From positions 1 through 18,021 of the forward strand of contig JADFKI010000038.1 in the NCBI GenBank assembly GCA_022565015.1: a DNA stretch of 18,021 bases, given 5' to 3'. The position numbers and the translations under genes are program-made. Position 1 is the stretch's first letter. Each line of letters starts with the position of its first letter. The notes under the pieces were generated by a model. The model was not told the origin of the DNA and did no database searches. It worked only from the letters and a program-made list of their open reading frames with translations. Below are positions 1 through 6,761 of this stretch, piece after piece. Source of the DNA: Chloroflexota bacterium (GTDB taxonomy: Bacteria > Chloroflexota > Dehalococcoidia > Lucifugimonadales > JADFKI01).

Positions 1-431
1 TCAGATGCTCGCGAAAGGCCATCCCTCATATGCGAGCGCAGGGCGGCGGACGCATCATCAACATCACGACGCCGGGAGGCAAGGCCCCTGCGCCAAGCTC
101 CGTGCCGACCTCGGTGAGCCGCGCGGCGGGCATCGCCCTGACCAAGGAGATGTCCAAAGACTACGCCAAGGACAACATCCTGGTCAACACGATCTGCATA
201 GGCCTGATCAAGAGCGGGCAGCACGAGCGACGCTGGGAGCGGGCCAAGGAGCAGGACCCCAGCCTGACTCTTGACGCCTTCTACGAGGGCATGGCGGGTC
301 GCGTACCCCTGGGCCGCGTCGGCGAGTCCATAGAGGCCGGGGACCTGATTACCTTCCTGGCGTCGGAGCGCGCCGCCTACATCACCGGCGTGTCCATAAA
401 CATCGACGGCGGCACCTCGCCGGTAACCTAG
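1..431 (+). CDS. SDR-fold protein, 3' part, lacking the catalytic Tyr and Lys
   Basis: This is the C-terminal part of a short-chain dehydrogenase/reductase-like protein whose 5' end lies outside the window. The open frame runs from base 3 and ends at TAG 429-431, so the internal ATG at 30 is not the true start. Seen: the beta-5 segment GRIINIT, a helix with SRAAGIALTKEM, the strand ILVNTICIG, and the family's usual ending ITGVSINIDGG. In a normal SDR the active site reads Y-x-x-x-K before AA; here the aligned residues are T-S-V-S-R, so both the proton-donor Tyr and the Lys are replaced. The Rossmann TGxxxGxG motif would be upstream. Either this is a subfamily with another mechanism or a non-catalytic SDR. 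SDR fold is sure; the substrate is unknown. Confidence 0.88.
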   Translation, partial: RCSRKAIPHMRAQGGGRIINITTPGGKAPAPSSVPTSVSRAAGIALTKEMSKDYAKDNILVNTICIGLIKSGQHERRWERAKEQDPSLTLDAFYEGMAGRVPLGRVGESIEAGDLITFLASERAAYITGVSINIDGGTSPVT

Positions 432-475
432 TGGCGCGGAAAGGCTCTGCACATAAAATCGTGATAGAAGCTGTG

Positions 476-500
476 GGTTCGACAAGCTCATCACGAACGG
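476..500 (+). repeat. Dispersed TTCGACAAGCTCA-type repeat, copy 1
   Basis: The 25 bases beginning GGTTCGACAAGCTCATCACG resemble 2802-2826 and the reverse complements of 1537-1563 and 2835-2863. It lies in the 227-bp gap between the SDR end and the GNAT gene. From memory this type of short repeat is scattered through intergenic DNA of many bacteria. Confidence 0.7.
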
Positions 501-658
501 AGCTTGGGCTCTTGCAAATAAGGAATTCAAAAAAAGCGCTAGCCACCCACGGAGAGGGGAATATCAGCCCATTCTATGATGTCAAAGATGACATCTGCAC
601 TTGGGATGCCGGCGACAACTAGCCCGAGTCGAACAGAAAGCAGGCTGGCCTCTACAAT

Positions 659-1405
659 TCAAGTGATCGTCAGGTTTGCACCGATGAAGCGTAGACCAAG
701 CCGCTGAGTGACCCGCTGGGAGGATACGTTCGTTTCGTCCGTGCTGTAAAAGAGGACTCGTCCGCTATGTGCTGGGAGCGATGCCCATCCGGCAGTCGCC
801 ACCGCCGCGAAACCGCGCCCTCGGAACTCTGGCACAGTGGTCACACCCACTTCCGCACTCGCCGGTTTTAGGCCGACCGTAAGGGCGATTGATGCGATCT
901 CCTCACCATGTAGTGCAACACACCACGGCTCCCAGAACTCGCCAACGTCCACAAACCCCGACGCAGCAACGGCCTCTGGCATACCCCGCTCGGTCAGGCG
1001 AGCAATCAAACGGTCGCCTGCAGAAGTGTCTGAGCGCACGAGCGTCGCAGGGTGCTCATAGTCAAGACAATCTGGAAATGTCCAGGTCAACCCCATATTG
1101 CGCCGCTCCACCGGTGCCTCGGCAGCCAAAATTCGGTGATAGTCGTCGAGGTGGACGGGTGCAATGTCTGAGTGACGGAAGACAGGCTCGCCCGCGACCA
1201 AGTTCTCAATCGCCTGGGCGGCGCTGTCACCTACATCGTGGCCTATTCGGGTGACATTGCCTGAAGTGCATCTTGCCAGGTAAAATCGCGGACCTGCCGC
1301 GTGGTCCGGATTGTTTCTGTGCAGAATCCGACACGAGTCCGTCAGCACAAAGATCGTGTTGGCTCGAATCGTGAGGAGCTCTTGATCATTATTGTCAGGG
1401 CACAT
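659..1405 (-). CDS. GNAT family N-acetyltransferase
   Basis: A 248-residue protein starting at ATG 1403-1405. The C-terminal third carries the GNAT acetyl-CoA binding segment: strand AEVGVTTVPEF then RGRGFA at about residues 185-200 (the R/Q-x-x-G-x-G/A loop that holds the CoA pyrophosphate), followed by a helix and the strand VLFYSTDETNVSS with a conserved Asn, and GLRFIGANL at the end. The first 100 residues are poorly conserved and may form a second, degenerate GNAT-like lobe, as in other two-lobe members. It should transfer an acetyl group from acetyl-CoA to an amine; the acceptor cannot be read from the sequence. It stands alone, with no strong Shine-Dalgarno sequence upstream. Confidence 0.8.
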   Translation of the reverse strand: MCPDNNDQELLTIRANTIFVLTDSCRILHRNNPDHAAGPRFYLARCTSGNVTRIGHDVGDSAAQAIENLVAGEPVFRHSDIAPVHLDDYHRILAAEAPVERRNMGLTWTFPDCLDYEHPATLVRSDTSAGDRLIARLTERGMPEAVAASGFVDVGEFWEPWCVALHGEEIASIALTVGLKPASAEVGVTTVPEFRGRGFAAVATAGWASLPAHSGRVLFYSTDETNVSSQRVTQRLGLRFIGANLTIT

Positions 1406-1536
1406 ATTTCTAGTAGATCAGAACCTCTGGACTGAACGCTGCTCCAGGATAGCAGAGAGCGCGAACACAAGAACATTTAAAGCGAATTCCCCTCTTGACA
1501 CGTTATTATGTGCAAGACCCTAAGCTGCGAAAGTCA

Positions 1537-1563
1537 CGTTCGTCCCGAGCCCGTCGAAGGGCG
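1537..1563 (-). repeat. Dispersed TTCGACAAGCTCA-type repeat, copy 2 (inverted)
   Basis: The plus strand reads CGTTCGTCCCGAGCCCGTCG and continues AAGGGCG. Its reverse complement aligns with copies 476-500 and 2802-2826 (TTCGAC..GCTC..GACGAACG). It sits 32 bases past the aroC stop codon, so it would lie in the 3' untranslated part of the aroC transcript. Confidence 0.65.
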
Positions 1564-1595
1564 AAGTCTGCAAGTCGGCGCTCTTTGTTGCCTGT

Positions 1596-2690
1596 CTACC
1601 AACCCCGGACCTCGCCGGTCTGGCCTCGCTGGCGTAGGGCGTGGTCGACCAGCACCAGCGCCATCATGGACTCCACGATCGGCACGGCCCTTGGCAGCAC
1701 GCACGGGTCGTGGCGTCCCCTGCCCTCCAGCGTCGTCGGATTGCCCTCGTCGTCCACGGTCTCCTGAGCCTTCATAATCGTCGCCGTGGGCTTGAAGGCG
1801 GCGCGAATGATGATATTCTCGCCGTTGCTGATGCCGCCCTGGATGCCGCCGGAGTTGTTTGTCCTGGTCCGGATGCGGCCGCCCTCCGAGTAGAAGGGGT
1901 CGTTGTGCTCCGAGCCGGTCATGGTCGTGCCGCCGAAGCCGGACCCGACCTCGAACCCCTTGCAGGCCGGGAGCGAGAGCATCGACTTGCCCAGATCGGC
2001 CTCCAGCTTGTCGAACACCGGCTCGCCAAGCCCGACCGGGACGTTTCGAGCGACGCATTCGACGACGCCGCCAAGGGAATCGCCGTCCTTGCGGGCCTGC
2101 TTTATCCGCTCGATCATGCGTATCGCCATGTCCTGGTCGGGGCAGCGCACGATGTTGGACTCGACTTCCTCGCCGGTAACGGTGTCGGGGTCGACCTGGG
2201 CGTGCAGCTGCCACACCTGCTTGACGTAGCCGATTATCTCGGTGCCGAACTCTTGGGCCAGGACCTTCTTCGCGATGGCGCCCGCCGCGACCCGGCCGAT
2301 CGTCTCCCTGGCGCTGGCCCGTCCTCCGCCCATCCAGTTGCGAATGCCGTACTTGGCGTCGTAGGTGTAATCGGCGTGCGACGGGCGGTACTTGGTGCGC
2401 ATGTGCTCGTAGTCTCTGCTGCGAGAGTCCTTGTTCCAGACTCCGATGAGAATGGGCGTGCCCAGCGTTCTACCCTCGAACACGCCTGAGAGTATCTGGG
2501 CCTGGTCGCCCTCCTTGCGCTGGGTCGAAATTTCGCTCTGGCCGGGCCGACGCCGGTCCAGCTCCCTCTGAATGTCCGAAACATCCAGGGAAAGCCTCGG
2601 CGGGCAGCCGTCTACGACCACTCCGACGGCGTCTCCGTGAGACTCGCCCCAGGTGGTTATGCGAAACATCTGTCCCATGGTATTGCCCAT
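1596..2690 (-). CDS. aroC: Chorismate synthase
   Basis: Catalyses the last shikimate-pathway step, trans-elimination of phosphate from 5-enolpyruvylshikimate-3-phosphate to give chorismate, using reduced FMN; cytosolic tetramer in known cases. The 364-residue product has the usual length (about 360-390). Seen: the N-terminal MGNTMGQMFRITTWGESHGD with the GESHG signature at 15-19, the RPSHADYTYDAKYG stretch, GGGRASARETIGRVAAGA, the FMN-binding TNNSGGIQGGISNGE stretch, and RHDPCVLPRAVPIVE near the C-terminus. ATG at 2688-2690 gives the expected N-terminus and has AGAGG about 10 bases before it. No other aromatic amino acid genes adjoin. A MITE-like element lies about 80 bp upstream, inside its likely promoter region. 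Confidence 0.97.
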   Translation of the reverse strand: MGNTMGQMFRITTWGESHGDAVGVVVDGCPPRLSLDVSDIQRELDRRRPGQSEISTQRKEGDQAQILSGVFEGRTLGTPILIGVWNKDSRSRDYEHMRTKYRPSHADYTYDAKYGIRNWMGGGRASARETIGRVAAGAIAKKVLAQEFGTEIIGYVKQVWQLHAQVDPDTVTGEEVESNIVRCPDQDMAIRMIERIKQARKDGDSLGGVVECVARNVPVGLGEPVFDKLEADLGKSMLSLPACKGFEVGSGFGGTTMTGSEHNDPFYSEGGRIRTRTNNSGGIQGGISNGENIIIRAAFKPTATIMKAQETVDDEGNPTTLEGRGRHDPCVLPRAVPIVESMMALVLVDHALRQRGQTGEVRGW

Positions 2691-2801
2691 GCGCGATTGC
2701 CTCTATCGTGAGCTGATTTTCACTAATCCTACCACTTGACCATCGAACATAGTAGTGGATCGAAGATTCCACTAGGAGCCTATCCAAAAACTGCCGCGAA
2801 T

Positions 2802-2826
2802 GGTTCGACAAGCTCACCACGAGCGG
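2802..2826 (+). repeat. Dispersed TTCGACAAGCTCA-type repeat, copy 3
   Basis: GGTTCGACAAGCTCACCACG and the next five bases differ from copy 1 at only two positions. It forms the left arm of an imperfect inverted repeat inside the MITE-like element. Confidence 0.75.
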
Positions 2827-2834
2827 GCAATCTT

Positions 2835-2863
2835 CCGTTCGTGCTGAGCTCTGACGAAGGACC
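2835..2863 (-). repeat. Dispersed TTCGACAAGCTCA-type repeat, copy 4 (inverted)
   Basis: The plus strand CCGTTCGTGCTGAGCTCTGA then CGAAGGACC is the reverse-oriented form, and pairs imperfectly with copy 3 across an 8-base loop. Confidence 0.65.
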
Positions 2864-2967
2864 GTGAAACGTCCAAAATGAGCTATTCGGATAGGCCCTA
2901 GGTCGCTTGAGCGTCGGGCGATTGGCTGGACCTGCGTGTGATTATCATGCTCCGTGTGAGTCCGATG

Positions 2968-2976
2968 TGGTATGAT
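2968..2976 (+). promoter_or_regulatory. Candidate extended -10 promoter for the 2983-3099 RNA
   Basis: TGG followed by TATGAT (2971-2976) matches an extended -10 box (TGn-TATAAT). No good -35 box is seen 17 bases upstream. Transcription would start near 2983 and run into the hairpin terminator at 3024-3099. Confidence 0.35.
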
Positions 2977-2982
2977 TCCTTG

Positions 2983-3099
2983 AGTGCCTCGAATTTCAAG
3001 CCACGCTTTACAGTTAGACAGACGGGTCCGGGTTGAACACCTGTGAGCACCTTCCGCCCACGGCGGATGAGCGTATATCACAGCCCGGACCCCTTTTTT
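2983..3099 (+). ncRNA. Candidate structured leader or small RNA ending in an intrinsic terminator
   Basis: No plus-strand gene lies upstream (aroC reads away), yet a strong plus-strand terminator-like hairpin is present 60 bases before the MFS start. The stem GGGTCCGGG (3024-3032) pairs perfectly with CCCGGACCC (3084-3092) and is followed by T6 (3094-3099). Stacked on it, CTGTGA (3041-3046) pairs with TCACAG (3078-3083), leaving an 8-base bulge on the left only, and CCGCC/GGCGG (3054-3058, 3062-3066) forms an apical hairpin with a CAC loop. Either a free small RNA or an attenuator for the MFS gene. I do not recognise a known riboswitch or 4.5S/6S signature. The 5' end is guessed from the -10 box. 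Confidence 0.45.
3024..3099 (+). terminator. Intrinsic terminator or attenuator hairpin before the MFS gene
   Basis: A 9-bp perfect GC-rich stem (3024-3032 with 3084-3092), an inner 6-bp stem, an apical 5-bp stem, then a run of six T. The loop region is 51 bases long and itself folded, which is longer than in an ordinary terminator. Confidence 0.6.
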
Positions 3100-3145
3100 A
3101 TTGCCGGGCCGGCCGGCGGCCTGCTTGCCGGGTCGGGCCGATAGG

Positions 3146-3151
3146 TATAAG
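3146..3151 (+). promoter_or_regulatory. Candidate -10 box for a leaderless MFS transcript
   Basis: TATAAG lies 8 bases before the ATG at 3160, with TTGCCG at 3125-3130 as a weak -35 (15-base spacer). No Shine-Dalgarno sequence precedes this ATG, so a leaderless mRNA starting at about 3158-3160 is possible. Confidence 0.25.
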
Positions 3152-3159
3152 ATTAATTC

Positions 3160-4509
3160 ATGAACGATGCTTCTGAAGCTGACTCCGGTCCAAGCTATGC
3201 ATCGTCTATAGGTGGAGGTGGTGGGGCGGCCGCGTTACCAGGTGCCACACCCTCTTCGACGGCATCTTCTCGTGAGGCCGATGCAGCCGCTCCTACCTCG
3301 GGGTGGCGTTACACATTCAGCTCGCTCTCTAACCGCAATTTCTTCTTTCTCTGGCTAGGCATGTTGGCCATGATGGGGGGCATGCAGATGCAGATGCTCG
3401 CCAGAGGCTACCTCGTTTACGACATTACGGGCTCCGCGGGAAGGCTTGGACTGGTGGCCGCGGGCTCGGCCATTCCGATGCTGACGCTGGCCCTGTTCGG
3501 TGGCGCCATCGCCGACAGGATGGACCGCAAGCTCATCATACAGCTGGGGCAGACGATCGGTGCGGTCCTCGCGTTGGCGGTAGCCCTCATGATCATTGCA
3601 GGATATGTAACCTGGCAATTGCTCTTCCTGGCCTCGGTTATCCAGGGGGCTATGTTCGCTTTCATGATGCCGGCCAGGCAGGCCATCATTCCGCAGCTTG
3701 TCGGCAAAAAAAATCTTAGCAACGCAATGGCGCTCAACGCCGCGGCAATGAGCGCCATGACGCTGACCGCACCCGCTGTCGCCGGAGGGTTATACGCCTT
3801 CGCAGGGCCCCACAACGTATATTTCGTCATCGCAGTCCTGGGGGGCCTCTCCGTGGTCTTTACCACCTTCGTCAAGATGCCGGAAAATGTCGAGGCAGTA
3901 AAATCCAAGAGGCCGGTAATGAGCGATATCGGCGAGGGACTCGTCTACATCTGGCACAGTCCCATCGTGCGGATCCTGCTGGTCATGGGCCTGGCGACGA
4001 CCCTTCTGGCGATGCCCTTCCGCTTTCTTATGCCGGTATTCGTTGTGGACGTTTACAGGCTGGGACCTGACTCCATGGGGCTGCTGGTGGCGGTTATGGG
4101 AGGAGGCTCGCTGGTCGGCTCGCTCTTCATAGCCACCATCGGACAGTGGAGAAGGGGTCTGCTTCTCATCCTGGGTAGCTTTGCCTCAGCGATCGCGCTG
4201 TTCTTGCTGGCCATCTTCCCGTTCTATTTCGCCGCGGCGGCAATCATGTTGCTTCTGGGTCTCGGAGATGCAGGGCGCAGGACGATAAATCAGTCCCTGA
4301 TCATGGAAGAGGTGGAAGACCGGTATAGAGGTCGCGTCATGAGCGTTTTCATGATGAACTTTGGTCTCATGCCACTGGGCGTGTTGCCGACGGGCTTCCT
4401 AATCGACTACCTCGGGCCGCAGTTCGCAATCGGTATTTTGGCCGTGCTTCTCTTCGGCGTATCCGCCTACATGCTCATCACGCAGAAGCAGCTGCGGGAG
4501 ATGAGCTAG
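3160..4509 (+). CDS. MFS transporter, DHA3/EntS-like exporter
   Basis: A 449-residue inner-membrane protein with about twelve hydrophobic segments from residue 60 on. Seen: the loop 2-3 motif GGAIADRMDRK, the matching MPARQAIIPQLVGKKNLSNAMALNA stretch typical of the MFS_3 (EntS/DHA3) group, and DRYRGRVMSVFMMNFGLMPLG in the second half. Members export siderophores or small hydrophobic drugs by proton antiport; the substrate here is not readable. The first 50 residues form a Gly/Ala/Ser-rich tail, probably cytosolic, and there is no Shine-Dalgarno before the ATG, so the true start could be later, for example near residue 68. It lies downstream of the hairpin at 3024-3099, which may attenuate it. 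Confidence 0.88.
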   Translation: MNDASEADSGPSYASSIGGGGGAAALPGATPSSTASSREADAAAPTSGWRYTFSSLSNRNFFFLWLGMLAMMGGMQMQMLARGYLVYDITGSAGRLGLVAAGSAIPMLTLALFGGAIADRMDRKLIIQLGQTIGAVLALAVALMIIAGYVTWQLLFLASVIQGAMFAFMMPARQAIIPQLVGKKNLSNAMALNAAAMSAMTLTAPAVAGGLYAFAGPHNVYFVIAVLGGLSVVFTTFVKMPENVEAVKSKRPVMSDIGEGLVYIWHSPIVRILLVMGLATTLLAMPFRFLMPVFVVDVYRLGPDSMGLLVAVMGGGSLVGSLFIATIGQWRRGLLLILGSFASAIALFLLAIFPFYFAAAAIMLLLGLGDAGRRTINQSLIMEEVEDRYRGRVMSVFMMNFGLMPLGVLPTGFLIDYLGPQFAIGILAVLLFGVSAYMLITQKQLREMS

Positions 4510-4562
4510 CCGCCTTTTCACTCCGGAAGTCCTCGCGAATTATCGGCGCAAATTAGGACACG

Positions 4563-4883
4563 TCAACCGCAGGTGCGGGTCTGAATCTCCCTGATGAAGC
4601 TCCCCGAGACGATTCTGGACGGGAACACCAGCGCCTCGAGCTTCTTGCCCGACCCCGCCGCCGTGATCTCGAATACCCAGTGGTCCCTGGTGGCAGTGGC
4701 CTGCGCTTCCTGGATGGAGTTTATGATGCCCGTTATCACGGTTTGACTTCTGGTACTGCAAAGGTTTAGGACCTCTCGCTCGAGAATCGCCCGCGCTTCC
4801 AGGTCGGACAGCTCGGTTGATACGTCGGGCAAGCATGCAGACAGGACGATAAAACCTACGACAAGCAAAGCTAAAAGTTTCAT
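4563..4883 (-). CDS. Small lipoprotein of unknown function
   Basis: A 106-residue protein with a lipoprotein signal peptide: Lys at residue 2, a hydrophobic stretch, and the lipobox LSAC with the lipidated Cys at 17. After cleavage about 90 residues remain, with Cys near residues 42 and 105 that could form a disulfide, and a central HWVFEITAAGSGKKLEALVFPS segment. It would be anchored to the outer face of the cell membrane. I do not recognise the family. Its start (ATG 4881-4883) overlaps the stop of an upstream 83-codon frame as ATGA. It converges on the MFS gene with a 53-bp gap where I see no terminator. The island lipoprotein at 16191 has a similar build (short, lipidated, terminal Cys) but no clear homology. 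Confidence 0.6.
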   Translation of the reverse strand: MKLLALLVVGFIVLSACLPDVSTELSDLEARAILEREVLNLCSTRSQTVITGIINSIQEAQATATRDHWVFEITAAGSGKKLEALVFPSRIVSGSFIREIQTRTCG

Positions 4884-5131
4884 ACGTTTTCACTCATGGG
4901 TGGGAATTCGCCTGACATCCTTGGGAGTTCGAGCGGGTTAATATCAGGCACATCTTCCGCGCCGCAGCCGTCTTCGAAGATTTGGGGTTGGGTTTTTTGA
5001 CCCGGGGGTGAGGATTCGAGATAGCGAACGGGGAGCCCAGCGCGGCGGCTCTCATGTATGGTGTGAACTGCTCTGAGTCTCTTCGTGGGGTCGCTCTCTT
5101 CTCTTCTGACGCAATCTGGGTTGAAAAACAC
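4880..5131 (-). CDS. Doubtful small ORF coupled to the lipoprotein gene
   Basis: An 83-codon frame beginning with GTG at 5129-5131 and ending in an ATGA overlap with the lipoprotein start. The overlap is the kind seen with translational coupling, and is the only reason to list it. The product is Pro/Glu/Arg-rich with no hydrophobic core, no motif I recognise and no clear Shine-Dalgarno sequence (only a weak CAG before the GTG). It could be a decayed gene, a leader, or chance. Confidence 0.22.
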   Translation of the reverse strand: MFFNPDCVRREESDPTKRLRAVHTIHESRRAGLPVRYLESSPPGQKTQPQIFEDGCGAEDVPDINPLELPRMSGEFPPMSENV

Positions 5132-5421
5132 CTGAATACTTTATCACTGATTACGTTAGTTCACAATTACAGAGGACGACTTGTTGATTGAGCACCGCCG
5201 AGGGAATCCCCTGTAACCCCTTTGGCCGCATCTGAATCTTGGCGCCGAAAAGTGGCTTTCCGCCCGGCCACATTTCGATAATTCAATTACCACGCCGTGA
5301 TAAATCATTAGCTCGGACATGAGCCCGACATCGAATACGTCTGGACAAAAGATTCCTGCTATCGCAAAATGACCGCATCATAGGCGATTACGAATTTCAG
5401 GTCCGTGAAAAGGGGGAGCTG
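5132..5421. other. Intergenic gap before the SDR gene
   Basis: 290 bp between the divergent small ORF/lipoprotein unit and the SDR gene. It is AT-richer than the neighbouring genes and holds a plausible promoter at 5342-5370; nothing else stands out. Confidence 0.5.
5342..5370 (+). promoter_or_regulatory. Candidate sigma-70 promoter of the SDR gene
   Basis: TGGACA (5342-5347, 5 of 6 matches to TTGACA), a 17-base spacer, then CAAAAT (5365-5370, 4 of 6 to TATAAT). The start would be near 5377, giving a 45-base leader with the AGGGGGAG ribosome-binding site just before the ATG. Confidence 0.4.
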
Positions 5422-6171
5422 ATGCGTTTACAAGGCAAAGTTGCGATTATTACCGGAGGGGCGCGAGGCATGGGAGCGGAAGAGGCCCGGCTGTTCGCTC
5501 GGGAAGGCGCTAAAGTCGTCATCGCGGACATCCTTGATGAAGAGGGTAAGCGGACAGAGGAGCTCATCGCCGGCGCAGCGGGCGACGTGTTCTATATTCA
5601 CCACGACGTGACATCGGAGGCCAGCTGGCAGGGGCTGATTGGTGAAACGGTATCTCGCCACGGCAGGCTGGACATCCTCGTTAACAACGCCGGCATTAGC
5701 AGCGGTTCGCAGGGAGACCCGCTGGACACGGACGGCTGGCTCCGGATCATGGATGTGAATGCAACAGGCGTGTTTCTCGGCTCCAAGCACGCCGTCTTGC
5801 AGATGCAGAAGAACGGCGGCGGGTCCATAGTCAACATCTCCTCGATTATGGGGTTCGTCGGAGGCGAAGGAGGCCACCCCGCCTACCACGCGTCCAAGGG
5901 AGCGGTCCGAATCTTCACGAAGGCCATGGCCGTCAGGTACGGTCCCGAGGGCATTCGAGTCAACTCCGTTCACCCCGGCTTCATGCCGCCCATGAGGTCT
6001 AATCAGAGCGTGGACTCGGCAATGCGGGACGAGCAGATCAAGCTCACGCCCCTCAGAAGGACCGGGGAGACCATCGAAGTCGCTTACGGCGTCCTATTCC
6101 TGGCATCGGACGAGGCGTCGTTCGTGACGGGCACAGAGCTCGTCATAGACGGCGGCTTCATAGCAAGGTAG
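5422..6171 (+). CDS. Short-chain dehydrogenase/reductase, classical, NAD-type
   Basis: A 249-residue cytosolic oxidoreductase of the usual classical-SDR length. Seen: the coenzyme loop TGGARGMG at 11-18, Asp36 after the second strand (favours NAD over NADP), NNAG at 88-91, Ser140/141, and Tyr155-x-x-x-Lys159 (YHASK) as the catalytic set, then PGFM after strand six and the ending VTGTELVIDGGF. The closest general types are cyclopentanol/3-alpha-hydroxysteroid and glucose-1-dehydrogenase-like enzymes, but substrate cannot be assigned. The start is well fixed by AGGGGGAG 6 bases before the ATG. It appears monocistronic, with no plus-strand terminator visible after it. Confidence 0.93.
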   Translation: MRLQGKVAIITGGARGMGAEEARLFAREGAKVVIADILDEEGKRTEELIAGAAGDVFYIHHDVTSEASWQGLIGETVSRHGRLDILVNNAGISSGSQGDPLDTDGWLRIMDVNATGVFLGSKHAVLQMQKNGGGSIVNISSIMGFVGGEGGHPAYHASKGAVRIFTKAMAVRYGPEGIRVNSVHPGFMPPMRSNQSVDSAMRDEQIKLTPLRRTGETIEVAYGVLFLASDEASFVTGTELVIDGGFIAR

Positions 6172-6278
6172 CTTGAGCCTAAGAATCGCCCTATGCCACC
6201 GGTGTGCCGAGGACTCCAAGGTATTCCTTGATAAAAGGGGGCTCAGTTTCTGTAGCCTCCGCGGTCAAGAAGGGGAAG

Positions 6279-6317
6279 AAAAAACCCCTCACGTGTGAGG
6301 TCGCGTCGTGAGGGGTT
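6279..6317 (-). terminator. Strong intrinsic terminator on the minus strand
   Basis: Read on the minus strand, AACCCCTCACG pairs perfectly with CGTGAGGGGTT (plus 6307-6317 and 6283-6293) across a 13-base loop and is followed by T6-C-TT (plus 6284 leftward). On the plus strand there is no T-run after the stem, so it does not serve the SDR gene at 5422-6171. Confidence 0.75.
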
Positions 6318-6500
6318 GTCGCCGTTAGGTAGCGTTCTACCTGCAGTTGCATGAATCGGTCGGCGCCGCCTGGGCGGAAGAAACAATGTCGAAGTAACCT
6401 TTGTCGCGTTTGGGCCGGGTATTCGCCGCGTGAGGAAACGGTTGTCGTTAAATAACCAACCCCCTCGCGGCAAGGAGCCACGAGGGGGGAAGTCCGCATA
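6279..6500 (-). ncRNA. Candidate minus-strand small RNA, 3' end defined by a terminator
   Basis: The minus strand carries a textbook intrinsic terminator at 6317-6279, but no minus-strand protein gene precedes it before the start of the next gene region. Upstream on the same strand lie a CGAGGGGG/CCCCCTCG hairpin with a 13-base loop (6488-6460) and a GGTTG/CAACC hairpin with a GTTA/TAAC top (6461-6440). This is the pattern of a structured RNA gene of a few hundred bases. I checked for tmRNA, RNase P, 6S and SRP signatures and found none convincing. The 5' limit given is only the outermost hairpin; no clear promoter was found. Confidence 0.4.
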
Positions 6501-6761
6501 GGCCACGCAACGGAATTCAGTCGATGTTCCGTCCACCTCAACCCGCTCACATGACCATTTGGAGTGTATCATTTGCGATCCGTTGGAAACGTGGGCAAAC
6601 CGAATGAGCAGGGTGTGTTTTGCGTTGGCGTTTCGTGTGCATACTTTTAAGCCTTGACGGTCCGCCTGTTTCAAGGTCATCGACGAGGCGTCATTAACTC
6701 GTCGTCCCAGGGCCCGGCCAATCTCCGCGCCAACGTTGGTTGAAAGCGACGCCTCTGATAG

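Larger units (their letters stand above)
2772..2901. mobile_element. MITE-like element, 122 bp, with CTAG target duplication
   Basis: The body 2776-2897 starts GAGCCTATCCAAAA and ends with the reverse complement of GGCCTATCCGAATA, so the terminal inverted repeats share GxCCTATCCxAA. It is flanked on both sides by CTAG (2772-2775 and 2898-2901), as expected for a 4-bp target-site duplication of the YTAR type known from IS5-group transposons. There is no coding capacity. The interior holds two inverted copies of the TTCGACAAGCTCA-type repeat (2802-2826 and 2835-2863), which would fold into a hairpin. It lies between aroC and the MFS gene. The transposase that moved it is not in the window. Confidence 0.65.

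Noticed and set aside
431..622. 63-codon plus-strand frame after the SDR gene
   Set aside because: It has no ribosome-binding site, no protein-like pattern, and runs across the dispersed repeat at 476-500.
1495..1509. TTGACA at 1495-1500 followed by TATTAT
   Set aside because: The spacer is only 3 bases, no box lies at 16-18, and no plus-strand gene follows.
1641..2489. 282-codon plus-strand frame opposite aroC
   Set aside because: Antisense shadow of the well-supported aroC gene in GC-rich DNA.
6421..6460. tmRNA idea: a minus-strand NDN-like reading resembles a tag peptide
   Set aside because: No Ala-Leu-Ala ending with stop codon, no tRNA-like T-loop or CCA end.
6480..6500. RNase P idea: GGGAAGTCCGCATAGG on the plus strand
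   Set aside because: The 5' core should read GAGGAAAGTCC, and the matching 3' core (ACAGAA..CGGCTTA) is not found downstream; similarity is superficial.
6191..6680. Two long minus-strand frames (119 and 145 codons)
   Set aside because: The intrinsic terminator at 6279-6317 lies within both, the composition is Arg/Pro/Thr-rich without motifs, and no ribosome-binding site is seen.
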